Source of the DNA: Armillaria gallica | Taxonomy: Eukaryota > Basidiomycota > Agaricomycetes > Agaricales > Physalacriaceae | Direction: 5' to 3' | DNA length: 64,000 bases | NCBI GenBank assembly: GCA_037576215.1 | Contig: JBANDB010000007.1 | Span: 5,425,001-5,489,000, forward strand | Part shown: one piece after another, positions 34,740 to 47,550 of the stretch | Layout: each line of letters starts with the position of its first letter | How positions within the stretch are numbered: the first letter of the stretch is position 1 | Made by a program: the position numbers and the translations under genes | The notes under the pieces: generated by a model | What the model saw: the letters and a program-made list of their open reading frames with translations, nothing else | Database searches by the model: none | What the model was told of the DNA's origin: nothing

Positions 34740-36599
34740 ACAGCACATGAGGCAAGGCATCATGCAATAGAGAATGCAGGGGAGTTGTTAACCCCCACCA
34801 AAGCTCAAAAGTAAGTGTTCAATCGTTTAAGCTCACAGTGACTAACCTTCGGGGACTCATTAAGATTGTTGGATCGCTTGGCAGCAACCATGGGACCATT
34901 TCTCAAGAAAATGGCTTCTATGCTCAGCTTGCATGCAGCCTTATACATTGCAGGCCTGGAACCTTGTAAAGGAGGTCAGATCAACATGTTATCATATGTT
35001 TGTTCATTATGAAGTCAGATTCTATGTATTAAAGATGTTTCCTAGTTTGCATGCAGGTTTTGACAAGTCACCTATTCCTCTAGAATACCCAGATTCAGCA
35101 CCCGCCAGTTACAAAAAGAGTCTAAGGCTGTTTGAACAATGGGTGGAGACTTGCTATAGTACATACTCACATATTCTCTGGAATGATTGATGCTAATGCC
35201 CATGATTTAGGCGAAGAAGAAAAGTATGCAAGGTCCCTCCCACCAGATGAATTGACCAGAGATACTGAAGCCTGGAAGCCGTTTGATAGCACCGATGGCA
35301 TGGAGGTTGATAGCCCGAGCTCCAAACAAGGCCATGACAAAGTCAATGAGGTCAAAGATGGTGATGAAGTGGAGGAGGAGCAACCTAAAAAGAAGATGAA
35401 AAAGACCATGAAAAAGAAGAGTGCGAAGATCGATTCAGCGGAAAAGAAAACAGCTGGTGGGAAGAAGGGTGAAAAGAAGAAAGAGGGTGCAAAGGATGCT
35501 GAGGGTGCTGAAGATCAAGGTCCCAACAAAGCCCAAGCTCATCCACCATGCCTGTGCCCAAGGCCTCTGCATGATATGGGTAATCATTCTGGAAGGGTGC
35601 CTTTTGTGCTGATGAACATTGATCTGGCATTACTGCTTAACTCAGGCATTCTCAACAGTTCTGATATGGTTCATCGTGCACCTGAGGATGGCCCCATGGA
35701 CCATCAAAGCATCAATGGGTCCTACGGAAGCATCACCCTCATTATGGGCCCTAACGACAACCCCAATCCCTTCGCAGTCTCCAACAAGCATCCTGATGCC
35801 ATGCTATTTCGCTCTTCTCCAGTAAAAGAGATTGGTACTTCTCCTACCTACTGTGATCACTGTTCAGTTTCTCCATTCAACAATGATATTGAATCTCTGC
35901 CATCTCTGTGTCCTGACAAAGGAGAAATACCACCACCCCATGATTCAGTTGCCCCAGAGGAAGACCTGCAGCCAGATGCATTGTTACTGCAGAGTGAATC
36001 TTGGGAACTGTGGTACACACAGATATGCAAGACATTTGATTCCCTAGAGCTGCTGGGCCAATGGAGTATGGTCACAATGTATCTGACCTTGCTGGAGGGT
36101 CAGAACTCGTTTGAGAAGGGCACCACAAAGAACAGCCTGACCACAGAAGGCCAGCCAAAGTGGCTGTCACATTGGATTTGATGTGGTTGCAAGGCCATTC
36201 CCTATAAGGTTATGCCAGATCTGATGAGCATAGGTGAGGAGTGATAGACATTTTAGAAGGGTCTGCAGCTGGTGTGGCACAACATCAGTGGAGTAAAGGG
36301 ACCATTGAGTGCAAGTCACCATGGGGATATTGTTAGCAAAAAGGAGTGGAGAGAATTGAGTAAACCTGGAGTGAATGGCATCGTCACTGCCATGGCAGGC
36401 CTCACATTTTGGGGTGTTGTTGCCATAGGAGAAACATAGTGCCAGAAGGATATGTGGGATAACGCTGTTGAGGAGACTAAATGAGTCCTTCAAGGGATGG
36501 CATCTCCACAGTAGTATAGCCAGATTTTTGTATGCCATTGCATATTATAGAATCATAACATGCTGCTGATTCTGAGTTGAGAACATAAAATAAGATTTT

Positions 36600-36692
36600 G
36601 TACATAATGAGAAACATTAAGTTGAACATGATGACAGAGATTTCAGACATAATGAGGAACATTAAGATGAACATGATGACAAATACATGACA
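36600..36692. repeat. Short tandem repeat, two units of about 48 bp
   Basis: ACATAATGAGAAACATTAAG...GAACATGATGACA is repeated as ACATAATGAGGAACATTAAG...GAACATGATGACA. It produces a spurious repetitive minus-strand frame. Confidence 0.8.
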
Positions 36693-36839
36693 AAGGAAGC
36701 CTGATGACATGTTCCTAAGCAGGGGCAAAGAATTAGGACAGATTGGTGCAAATTAATGTGTATTTCATGGTGAAAAGGTAAAAATAGTACTAATGCAGTA
36801 CCAAAAAAACTTTCCACCTACCCTACATCCAAGCCCAAT

Positions 36840-37879
36840 ATAAGCCTGACAGCAGCTGAAATCATCATGGTGGCTATGCTACCAATGAGCTCTGAAATGG
36901 CATCAGCCCATTTGCTGATCAGCTTCACAAATGTATCAAATCCTACAGCATGGCCTGGGATGTCAGTATAAAGTCCATTTGCATGATCGTCAAAAATCTC
37001 TCTCTAAGGACCTACAACTATGGTCCAACAGTGGTGAAGACTTTATGGGTCCCAAGATCAATGTCACACTGCCGATTTGGCATGGCGACATCCATGAAAC
37101 AGAATGCAAGACCAACAACTCCCTGAAGTATCAGGATGGTGTGGCTAAGACAGATGGTGAAGGGATGGAGCATCTTTGGCCTGATTTCAATGCATTGTCA
37201 ATGCAGACCAAAGAGATGCATCCTGAGGTTCAGCACAACACTCTGGAGGATAAGGCAGATTGCCATAACCACCAGAAGAACATTGGCCTGGGTCATCTGT
37301 TGGGCTGACACCTGAAGCTTGCTTTTGAGGAACAGGATATCCAGGACAAGGCTTTCAATGACATTGACTCAAGCTTGAAGGCCAATTTGTGAGCAGATTG
37401 GATGGGGCTAGTGAATGAATGGAGGATGGACCATTCTAAGCCAAACCTATATGTACCAAGGGAGAAGAAGAAAGGTACGCAGATACTTTCACATGATTTC
37501 ATACTGAGATGATTTCATAGTGTCTATCACAGAGGCTAAAGTATGACTAAAGCTGCATCAGAACGAGCTGGAGGACCTGGCAAATGGCTCACAACCTGTG
37601 AAGGGCAAGAGCATGACAGCTTTTTTGACAATGGGCCTTGAGCTCAAAGACACCCAGTGAGTAGCATCACTGTCTCTTTGTTGCATGGTGATTGACTTGC
37701 TATGTAGACGTTGTATCACTTCCCAGTTGCGAGAGTCTGCACTCACATTAAACAGGGAAAGTAATATTCATGAATGTTGTCTCACCTTTTTCAAGAAGTT
37801 TAAGATATTCCTTGGTCTGCAGAGGTTATATAAGCCTGGTGTCGTCACCTTGATTAAGGAAGCAGAGCATAAACATTGA
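36840..37879 (+). pseudogene. KDZ transposase fragment, C-terminal half, degenerate
   Basis: The frame from about 36931 reads GCQYKVHLHDRQKSL, then LPIWHGDIHETEC, then the KDZ block GVAKTDGEGMEHLWPDFNAL with HNTLEDKADCHNHQKNIGLG. Stops fall at 37306-37308 and near 37390. Reading continues to a GTACGC donor near 37474, resumes near 37560 with ELEDLANGSQP...FLTMGLELKDTQ (donor GTGAGT at 37658), then an exon ending at 37877-37879. The subfamily resembles CxC2-bearing KDZ transposases and differs from the copy at 4-7 kb. The N-terminal half is missing. Confidence 0.65.
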
Positions 37880-40138
37880 CAAGGCTGGTGATAGGCACCT
37901 GTGAAACTAAGCATGGCCTAGCATGAAACACACTAAACTTATACTCAATCCCACTAAACACACACACACACACACAATCTCCTTAAGTGTGGAGGAGAGC
38001 AAGGAATTTAATTCCAATTGCATGCCAATAGTATCTCAATATGTCTAACTTGTGGCAAATGAAACAGTCTTGAGACAGAAAACCAAATAGCAAATACCAG
38101 TCATAATGCACAGCCACTGGCCTGCCTACATCTAGTACTTTTGCCTTCCAAAAATAGCTTGGGAAATTTTTTTGAATTTTATCTCTCCAAATGACTTGTT
38201 TTTTATCTTTTGACAGGGTCCCTATGCTCTCGCAATATACCAAAAAAGTCAGTCTTAAATTGGACTAGTCATCAGACATATGCTGTCCCTTACTTCATGG
38301 CTCATTGTCATCCACACAACCACCTCTCAATTTGATCGCACTGGAACAGTTGGACTGCCGACTGCACCCTTCCACTCATTGTTTAGGCTCACAAAAATAG
38401 ACAACACACAAAAAATAATATATTTTTAGATTCCAGCTTGACCCCACCAATCTGCTGCCTATAGCAGGTGGATGCAAGTCAAGCAGTCTGGATGTAGTTA
38501 CTCATAGGAACATACTATTCCCAATTTGGTAGCTCAGAAATGTTTGATATGAGTATTTTCACAGTTGTTTAATGTTCTATTTGGATAATACATATATTTA
38601 CTTTCTTCTGTTATTGCTGTGTGTCATAGTGATTTAATCCAGCTTGAAAACGAGATAAATATAATTTTTCAATCATTTCCAGAGTTTGCCGGATGCACTC
38701 AAAAGAACAGAGAGATGCAAAATTTCCATGATTCAAATGCTACAAAAGCTTGCTGGAGCTCATAATGTATGTAAATACTTGTATTTTACTTAAAAACATG
38801 CTCAAGCTATATTTGTGAGCATTGAAAGCAACTTAACATGTAGAAAACAGCAAATAATATTGGTGGTTGGACATGAGTCTGACATTTTCACACTTTCTAA
38901 TACAATGTGGATTCAAAATGGACTATGTTGCAAATGAGAATGTGCTTTATAACAATATATAGATAGTAAATACATACAGGTATGCCCATTCTAGATGAAA
39001 TAATAAATATGAGCACCCAATGCAAGAATTAATCATAAATGATGCACACTTCTAACAACTTACCAATACAGAAAACAATAAAGTTGGTAATGATAAATGT
39101 ATTCACAGATCGCCGTGGATCAAACACTTCTACAAGGTAGTGTAGTGTATATTCTCACATCTTTGGTCAAAATTCTATTGATTTCAGTGCCCTATCAGTG
39201 TACAGTCATCAATCGGCCAGTGAGACACCCAAATAGGGATTGCCATCAGAAATAAATACCATGGGTATAGGCAGAGATTGGGCTGTGCCAAAATATGTAG
39301 TATGTACCAATAGTTCATATTGAATACAATTTATACCTTATCGGGGGAGAGAAACACAATATCGCCCTAGATCAATAGAAAATATGTGGTTACAGTGATT
39401 TCAACCCAGTGAGACACATCACATCATGCTGATATACCATATCCAGAATGCCATAAGTATCTAATCAGTCCCATCAGATCACTCTCTGTAATTATTTTTA
39501 TTGGATTTGACATGTTTTTAGTGTATGATTTAGCATGGACAACCATTTGAAGATTATGGTGAGTCTTTTCCAAAAAGAAATGAGGAAAACATGAGATATT
39601 GAGCATGATGTGTTGAGATAAGATTGTTGACCCGATTTAGCAATGCTATGATGTGACATGATGGGACTGCCTCCAACATCTACTACTGTGATTTTACCTC
39701 CTACCGACCACAGATCCCAGGCAAAATAATTCAGTAATGATTCAAACATATATAAGATTATATATTACAACTCTAGCAGCAGTGGCACTAATTCCAGGCA
39801 CATAGCAGGTCAAAACATATTCATTTTCACCCTTTTTGCTCTAATATTGTTTATGGTTAATGCATAAAAGATTTGTGCATGCCCAGAAATCTACAGAATG
39901 TACTCTGCATAAAATTAAACAGTTTAGATAAAAGTCTGAAGCCATATCACCCAGCCTGAGTGATTCAGTTCTCCTGTCTCACTGGCTGGTTGATGACTGT
40001 ATATAGAATTTTTATTGTACCAAATGACCCAAAATGCAAGATAAGTAGCATAGAAATCGTTATATCATTGATTTTGAGGTTTTGTATATAATTAAAACTA
40101 CAAACACTTATTCTATGTATATCTAATATACTATTCCG
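37880..40138. other. Long AT-rich intergenic stretch, nothing recognised
   Basis: It contains a CA-dinucleotide run (about 37957-37976) and otherwise only short frames without protein-like composition. A minor stretch near 38690-38770 could be an exon of the KDZ fragment, but this is unsupported. Confidence 0.45.
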
Positions 40139-41601
40139 ATGGTATATGGGGCCTCAGAGTGCCAGAGTGAAAGAAAGGATGCATCTCGAGCATCCATTCT
40201 GCTTTCTCAATCACCCCAGACTATGAGGCCACACAGTGATCAAGTGGCTGTGTGCCTTCTTTTTCTTCTTTCCACCATCATCTCATTGTCTCCCTATGCC
40301 TCCACTGTACTCAAAACAACTTCAATACACTTCAAAATGGTACATTTCATTTAGATTACTATTACTTACTTTATTTTAGGTCTTTTTTGTACATCCAGCA
40401 GCTCCAAGAGCCCCAGATTGCGCATATCTTCCTCCCACCACCCATGTAAGCACTCAGTGAAGGCAGTACTGCTGTTTCTCCATCTACCATGACTGCAACA
40501 ACACTAGAAGGTCCCATGCTGATGCCTCCCCACACAGACCACTGCCACAACCACGAATTTGACCCTCATCCCCATCCCGACTGACCTACCACTCTCCACA
40601 TGGACATCAGTGCCAATTGCCACCACACATGACATCTGCATGCTACAAGGGTGTATAGTACACCCAGGGATCCGATATCATCTACCATCTCAGCGCGGGA
40701 GGAGGTAACAAAGGCGCAACTAGCCACAATGATGATAACCAACAAGATGACCTTGATGACGATGACAGGGACTGGGGTGGTTGTACTCTGATGTAGAGCC
40801 AAGAGAATATCTGGGAGAGGAATACTTAGAAATGAGGCTGTGGAGGGATAACATTGAAGGGCCAGAGACATCGACGAGGTGGGCGGGATGAAGATCGGGA
40901 CACCGATGATGCACAACGATTGCGACAGTCACACCCTTTTGTTCATTGATAGATGAGCTCAGGGTGCAACCCATGTGCCTGGAATCATGGCCATATGACT
41001 ATTTGCCCACTCACTGTTGCCTGTGCTGCTGAACACCAACATTGGCATCCCCTGCACCATGGAGCCCCCCCAGCAACCTGAGATGCATGTATCCCCCATT
41101 CTTTGAGTGGGGGAACATGACTCCAATCTGCGCCAGGACCCCCAACCTCCCCATTCATCATGCATCGCCAGGCTCCCTCTCCAATATCCTCCCACATAGC
41201 TCAGCTACCAAGACCATGGCCTCTCCACCCCCCTTTTTGACCTTGGGGATCCAGTGGTGAGGTCTGTTTCCCCCTCTGACCCCATCATTATTATCGATGA
41301 GGTTTCAGCACCTTCCCACCTCATTTTTCCCTGCCCACCAGTGCACTGTGATCCCCTCTGACCCAGTGACCCCATTTATCTATATGGAGGCTGCTGTTCC
41401 TACTGACAACACCTCACATTGTGCTTGCCACCACCTCACTTGCACCTCATGTGCACTGCCTGGTTTATATTTTTTAAAATTTGTATTTATTCAAAGTTAC
41501 ATCAACACAAGAAATCAATTGTTTCTGGTAATGAAGGACTCTTAGTTCAGCAGTTGCAGTCTTCCATTTGCTTTGACTTTCATGTGTTCAATTCTCAATG
41601 A
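40139..41601. other. Coding-like but unassigned fragments
   Basis: Several overlapping short frames on both strands have Pro/Ser/Asp-rich composition. In plus sense near 40700-40790 there is a Gln/Asn/Asp-rich stretch (DDLDDDDRDWGGCT). No continuous gene model or recognisable domain emerges. It may be a decayed low-complexity protein gene. Confidence 0.3.
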
Positions 41602-42825
41602 TGTTTAATTTTTGGAGTACTATAGGCATCTTGTTTTAAATTGCCATCGAAAAAAGATTATTCAAATTCATTCTGACCAATCTGGCCAGTGTAACTATCT
41701 TTTGGTTGAGGTCAGTTTGGAAATAGACTCTCAATTATATTTTTAGCTCATATAATTTTTTAGCCATCCCAGTGATGAGTGGGAGGGCAGGAAATTGAGC
41801 TCAGTGCCAGCCAGGCATTGGACTGAGCATTTGGGCTGTGGCATACAAAGGCAGCATTTCATCAAATGCACAGGTTTCTCAGAATTCAACCAGTTTAGAA
41901 CATGAGAATAATATCCTGTTTTTGCCAATTTTTTGTGTGAAGATGCTAGATATGGGTATCAGTAAATGCCTTTCAGTGTTGTCTGAATACTGAAATAGAC
42001 CAAAGTGTGGCTGTGTCTTATGACAACAAAATGCCAAATGGCTTGCTGTCTTATTACAGTGGTTTGGCATTCAACTGACAACATTGGGTGTATAATGAAG
42101 CATGTAGCAGCGTATAATTTCCAAGCTGTTCTCAAATTCTCTATTTCCTCAAAGCTTTTTACAAAAGAGCATGGTGAACCACACAACCCTCAAAGCAAAG
42201 TATATTTCAATAGCCAGAACACATAGATATGCAGATCTGCAGAATGACCAAGTTTGGTCAGTGAGCTTGCTAAGTACGACTCACTGCTAGATCTAATCTG
42301 CACACGATGCTGCCTTTCTCTTAGTTGCTAAACCTGACTCCCAAACTCATCATGATTAGAGGCCCTTGGCACTCCCAATCAAGTCACAAATACTCTCAAA
42401 AACTGTCCCTGCAAGTCCTCACACACAGTGTGCTCGCCCTAACAATGGTGCCATGAGATCCAACTGCACACACCTGTCACACTCCATGTAACTGCTAGAA
42501 CAGCCCAAGCTGGCTGATTCCCTTGCAAACTACTCAAGACCTACACAGAGGCCAGCACACACAATTTCTCTCTTACACTGAACTAGAAAAGGAACAGAGC
42601 TTTCTCTCAGATGATATCCAGTAAACTCTCAAGCTGGGTGCAGTGTCACTGCTTCCAAATCTCTTTCTTATCTCAAGTAAACCAAAGTTTTTATTCAAAA
42701 TGTTTCTCTCATTCTATTTCTCTGTGAGCTCGCTAAACTTGTGTTATAGCCAAGACTCGAAGTTACTAACTCTTATGTGTTGCAACAAGTCCAGATCCAA
42801 ACTGAGACTGTATTACTATATGTGG
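41602..42825. other. Intergenic, nothing recognised
   Basis: Short frames at 41743-42226 have no recognisable features. No repeat boundaries were identified. Confidence 0.4.
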
Positions 42826-42914
42826 AGGGTAGGTAGCTTGCTTTACTATGTGAATTTATTATTACAAACAGTTCTTTAATAAGTTAAATTCTTTGTTGGC
42901 CAATAATCCTTCAT

Positions 42915-44282
42915 TAATACACCATCTATGTGTTCACACCTAGATTTTGTGATTTTATATAAATGCTATTGCATATCTACCTTACATTAGTGATACAAAG
43001 AGGACTATAGCTGAGGCTTCAAGCTGATAGTTAGACTAGTATGCAGCTAGTAGAGCCAGGACTTAGATGCAATACCACTAGTGGATCAAATCTATCTGCC
43101 GGCCATACTAGTGACTTGAATGCTAGCAGGGCTAGATAAATATAGCCACTAGTGGACAAGTAACGTGACTAGTGCACCCAACAAGAGGCAGAGGACACAA
43201 ATCTTGTGAAGTTCAGTCACTAGCAGACCGATCTGGGCACAAATGCCTAAGTCAGGTTAACTAGTCATACAGCAATCTTGAAACAGGACTTAGAAATGAA
43301 TTAGCAACAGATTAATCTTGCAGCAGATCCAACTAGTGCGATACAGATCTATTACGATCGGGACTAGTATAGCTGGGCTGTGTCTTCGATCACAATTGAC
43401 AGCTGTTACAGGCACATTTGCTGCCTAGTCATTTATCCTTGACACTAGTAGAGCATTGCTGAACCAAGGATACAGAATACAACCACTAGCGGAGCTCCTA
43501 GGCTCACTAGTCAGCAAGTGACCATTTCTAGACCGACTATTGCATGATTATTCACCATTATTCGTGACTAGCCAAGAAATCCTTATCAATGATACCCCTA
43601 TAGTCAGTTATTTATATCTCAATTGTACCTTGATTGTCAGTATATAAGTAGTAGAACAGGCACACATGTGGCTCAGGTGAGCCATCCCTGCAAATTGTGA
43701 CCCACTAGTCAGTATCTAGTGCCCCAATGAAAGGCTTTTGTGCTTAACCTCAACGAAGCGGCTACTAGTTGCTAAGTTACCCATAGCATTGAGTGAATTG
43801 AAGTGTCTTAGAGCAATCTTTCATGTCCTGCAAAGGCCAAGAGTGTTTCGAAGTTAGTTCAAGCAAGTTCTCAAAGTTGAAAGTATTATTCTTAGGCCAA
43901 GAGTGCCACTAGTCAGCCCAGAGAGCAACTAGTCAAGTGTTTATCACTTGTAGGAAACAGTATAGGGCCAAGAGAGCCACTAGTTCAAAGCAGTCCCAGT
44001 CAGAGCAAGCACAGTAGCTCAAACCAAGTCACTATTCACCCAATCATGTCTTACCAACCCTGCTAGTACGAGTAGTAAGCTTGTATAGCTCATTAGTGAT
44101 GAATAAAAAGTCTTTAAACAACTTTCCTTGATTATTGAAGTCTGCAGAGTGCTTCTATTGTACTCGAAATGCCCAAATTCAATACATTGGTGATAAGTGT
44201 AAAGTTAGTGTTAGGTTTAATGTTGTTAGTGTTCATTGCCCTTCACTAGTCCTTTTTCCACTCACCATTACTGAGCACATCA
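42915..44282 (+). mobile_element. Probable solo LTR (1368 bp), rich in ACTAGT
   Basis: This insertion in repeat A is bounded by TCAT on both sides (42911-42914 and 44283-44286). It has a TATA-like TATATAAGTAG near 43640 and AATAAAAAG near 44101 that could be a polyadenylation signal, in the order expected of a U3-R-U5 unit. It ends in CA but begins TA rather than TG. No coding sequence is present. About sixteen ACTAGT hexamers are scattered through it. Confidence 0.55.
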
Positions 44283-44675
44283 TCATCCAAACTGGTATCA
44301 CACTCTCAGCAGTGTGCCACTTGGTCCTCCTTTTAGTATTCTCAAAGAGCTAAGCAATGTCGATGTTGCTTGCCCTAGCAGCAGAGTAGCTCGCTGACTT
44401 GTACTCAATAGCTGCTTAATCCTCGATCACTGATCATGCTTCATATTTGGCTTTCAGGTCTGCTCCAAAGGTCACAGCATCATATTCTAGACTCAGTAAC
44501 CAAGGAATGCTTCAGATTTTGAGCCTGCTCACTATTCCCATCGGCCAAAGTCTGTTTCTAGGCCATGCCCAGAGTTCTTTTGATTACCCCCATGTGTGAT
44601 ATTGTTTCTCCAGATCTCCAGGGACCACGTGTCATAGATTACAAATGCGTAGCTATCTAAATTAGTCTCAGCCTG

Positions 44676-46320
44676 CATTGATGAGCCTAGACTTCCATAG
44701 CAACAGCAACACCAACTCAGAATGAGATTGGGTAATTAACATAGTGGCATGGCAATCAAGGCAATCATGTGTGCAAGTGGGTTCGGGGCACCTCTGTGCA
44801 GTAAATTAATTCCTCTATATGCAAGTATACACTGCAACTTTAAGTCTGCAAAGTAGTACTGCTTGGTAGTCAAGTACTAGATGCTATGGCTTTAAGCCAG
44901 TAAGGATCTCTCGAAATGAGAGGGAATGGAAGCAGGTATGATGTGAATACCACAAATCTGTATGAGAAAATGCGAAACAAGACTAGAAAACATTGCTAGA
45001 CAGTAATCTGAGTGAGGTGAACAATGGAAGATAGACTAAACTGTTGGCAATAGTCTATGAGTGAATGAGGCAATGAGAAAATGGAGTGGAGACTGCGTGT
45101 GGAAAGAGAAAACGTGGAACTACAAAAACTGGCGATGATACTGGTCCTATATGGTGCGATAGTGCTGTGTTGATGTTGAAACTGGTCTTGTACTGAAATG
45201 ATCCTATCCTATGTCAAAACTAACCTTCAAGTCTACTCAAGGGACTGATACTATATGAAAACTGACTGAACTGATCCTAAGTCTGCTCTGAGACTACCCA
45301 AGTGGGCGATGATAATGATGGCAAACGAGAAACTGTAAAAACTCCAATGGTGTGAAAGTAAAATGATGACAGCCTATAAAAGATAATGGGGGTGAGGTAT
45401 GGCATGGCGATCATGTATTGGCACAATATGAGCATGCACCAATAGTGTTAAGAGTGAAGAGCGAGCAGCAAAGGACTCTTCACAGTTAAAAACCATGGAA
45501 TAACTTGGGTGAGTTCAAGAGTCAACATGCAATCAAGAATATGCTGGTGTAAATGGTATATTGCTGTAGAACGGTGAATAAACATGGTTTACTGGTGAAA
45601 GACTAGAGGGTGACAATAATTGACATAGACTGTGGTCAACTAGAGATGAACTAACTTGTAACTATGTTTTCTAGCTAGTTTTTATACTACAAGTACGAAT
45701 TTATAAATAGAGTCAATATGCAAGCTTTAGTAAGGCTGTAAGGCCTTGGCTTCATAAAAATCATAGGGAACATATGGTCCTGTGTCTTCTAAAGTAACAG
45801 CAACTTGTTGATGTTGCTGTGTATAGACACGAATCGTATGGGGTTATTGAGCGAGGAGTGGATCATTAGGTGCTGTTTAACTGCGGATTACTGAGCAATA
45901 GTCATTGTACTGAAGAATATGCATGGGGCAACATTTTCTTGAGGCCTTGGCAAAGTAACAGCCTTAGTAAACAAGGTCTGTAGTTGCCATAGCTGTAATT
46001 GTTGTAGCTGGGAGGGTACTCGCATCAATCACATCATTTTCATTAAGTGATCAATGAGCGCATCAACTGGGTGCTTCTGAGTGATGTATCAATTCCATAT
46101 TGGGATGATTGTTGATCAAAGGTGCCTTGCTGTGATAAAGTACAGCAATTATGATGCATGGCAGGATGGGATAGATAACAAAGCATGTGAGGAGTGGTTG
46201 CCATAGGATGAAAGTGGTATCAGTGTGTGTGCAATCTTTGGTTTACTGTTGAAGGGATGGTAGCATTAATTAGTAGGGAAAATCCATGAATTCTGAGTGT
46301 ACAGAGCCTGGAGGCTCATC
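44676..46320. mobile_element. Non-autonomous insertion with short terminal inverted repeats
   Basis: The left end contains TGATGAGCCT (44679-44688) and the right end contains AGGCTCATCA (46312-46321), giving 10-bp inverted repeats. The interior is AT-rich without ORFs. The exact ends and any target duplication (perhaps TG) are uncertain. It is a MITE-like or deleted DNA transposon, defined by comparison with repeat A at 1-760. Confidence 0.5.
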
Positions 46321-46620
46321 AGTGTACAAGTGCATCCCACTGAAAGTTGAATTTTCTATTGCAAATGGATGGTTGAGTGAGCGAGCGAGCTCTTTGGCCT
46401 TATTGCCATGCATGCCCGTAAGGTACAGTGCAGCGACAAAGTCCTTATGTTTTAATTCTGTTGCTTCTTTTTCTATCATAGCGCTTTTCAACCTTGGTGA
46501 CCTTGCTTCCTCGCATGCCACTTGCACTGTCAGTCTGCTTTCTATGCTTCTGCTTTGCTAATGTGTAAGGTATGTAAATTCGCAAAATTACACCCTTAGA
46601 CATGCTGTGGGCATGACACC

Positions 46621-47550
46621 GTAACCTCAATATCCTTGTTAACCATCAACATCTGCAAGTGCTTCATGACTTCATACTGAGGTGTGGCTATACATTCTGC
46701 TCTCCTTGTGGTCGGTCATATGAACATGAGACATCCTATTTCACTTGGTGCTTTGACAATGGCATTCTTCTTCTGCTCCACACAAAGTATCCTGGTACTA
46801 TCATCACATTGATCTATAAACACCGGAACAATGGCCATACCATTCTTCTCACATCAATAGCCTTCAATCTGCTGCAAGCACTCCTGACTATTGGTTTCAG
46901 TTTGTGTTTTTTGTCTACTGTCATATGAAATCTCATGATACAGTGAACAGGTTGTATGCTCAATGTGATAACTTATGCTCATGCCATCTCTCTTTATCCT
47001 CGAGTGACATTCATCGACCATATAACATATGTCACTACTGCCTGTAACAAAACTCGTTGCTCATTACAGTGTAAATATGTTGCTCAAGGCTGGTCGATAC
47101 TCATGTATGAGAAAGAAATGCAGAGAATAGAATTTAACAGGATTCGCAGAGTTGGTGATCAGTTTTCCTGGGTTTTACCACTATGACATTGCTCGCTGCC
47201 TCCCAGACCTCCAAAATCTGACCCCATCTTTATGCACATATGGAAGTTGGCTATGCCATCAGACACGAACAATGTGTTCTCATTTATAATTATCAAGCCT
47301 CTCTCATTTGAAAGCAACTTCTGTTTCTGTGGTAAAAAGAAGACCATAATGAACAAATATTGAAGTGCATCCCATCTCAACAGTTGTGCCTTCCTTTGCC
47401 GTGAACGTTTGAAACACAAATCTGACCAGATTGTCAGTGCAAAACTGATTGAAATGGGCACAGCTATTGTCCCCTCTAGCCATTGGAACACAATCATGTC
47501 CACAAAGGATTATATCATTGCTGAGAATTCAGAAGATACATCCATCATAA
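46621..47550 (+). pseudogene. Unidentified coding remnant
   Basis: A frame at 46659-46928 (CGYTFCSPCGRSYEHETSYF, then a hydrophobic tail) and a second at 46956-47186 continue past stops at 47184-47186 and near 47358 to about 47550 (RRVGDQFSWVLPL...). The composition is protein-like and the stops show decay. I do not recognise the family. Confidence 0.35.

Larger units (their letters stand above)
30452..36535 (+). pseudogene. Broken gene of an expanded Agaricomycete family, interrupted by a solo LTR
   Basis: Exon-like blocks on the plus strand include 30452-30757, 31139-31345, 32249-32554, 32610-32954 and, after the solo LTR (32955-34739), 34740-34805. The frame before the LTR (KKYKVLAKEEGNT) continues after it as HEARHHAIENAGELLTPTKAQ. 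Further blocks follow at 34860-34960 and 35059-36181: an acidic/lysine-rich linker (about 35330-35500), then a conserved-looking C-terminus. That C-terminus runs past stops at 36179-36181 and near 36242 to PGVNGIVTAMAGLTFWGVVA near 36370-36430. This tail resembles the PGxNGLxxVxAxLxxWG motif that I recall from large uncharacterised Agaricomycete families. Function is unknown. Several in-frame stops and the LTR mark it as dead. Confidence 0.5.
42826..46620. repeat. Dispersed repeat A, right copy, with two insertions
   Basis: It matches 1-760 in three blocks (42826-42914, 44283-44675, 46321-46620), separated by insertions of 1368 bp and about 1.64 kb. Comparison with the uninterrupted left copy fixes both insertion points. 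A minus-strand frame (46527-46270) reads through the last block (TELKHKDFVAALYLTGMHGN) and across the insertion edge. Confidence 0.75.

Noticed and set aside
35167..35630. Ser/Phe-rich minus-strand frames
   Set aside because: They are antisense to the lysine/glutamate-rich linker of the plus-strand remnant.
44676..46320. Helitron
   Set aside because: The ends do not show the 5' TC and 3' CTRR with a terminal hairpin, and short inverted repeats are present instead.
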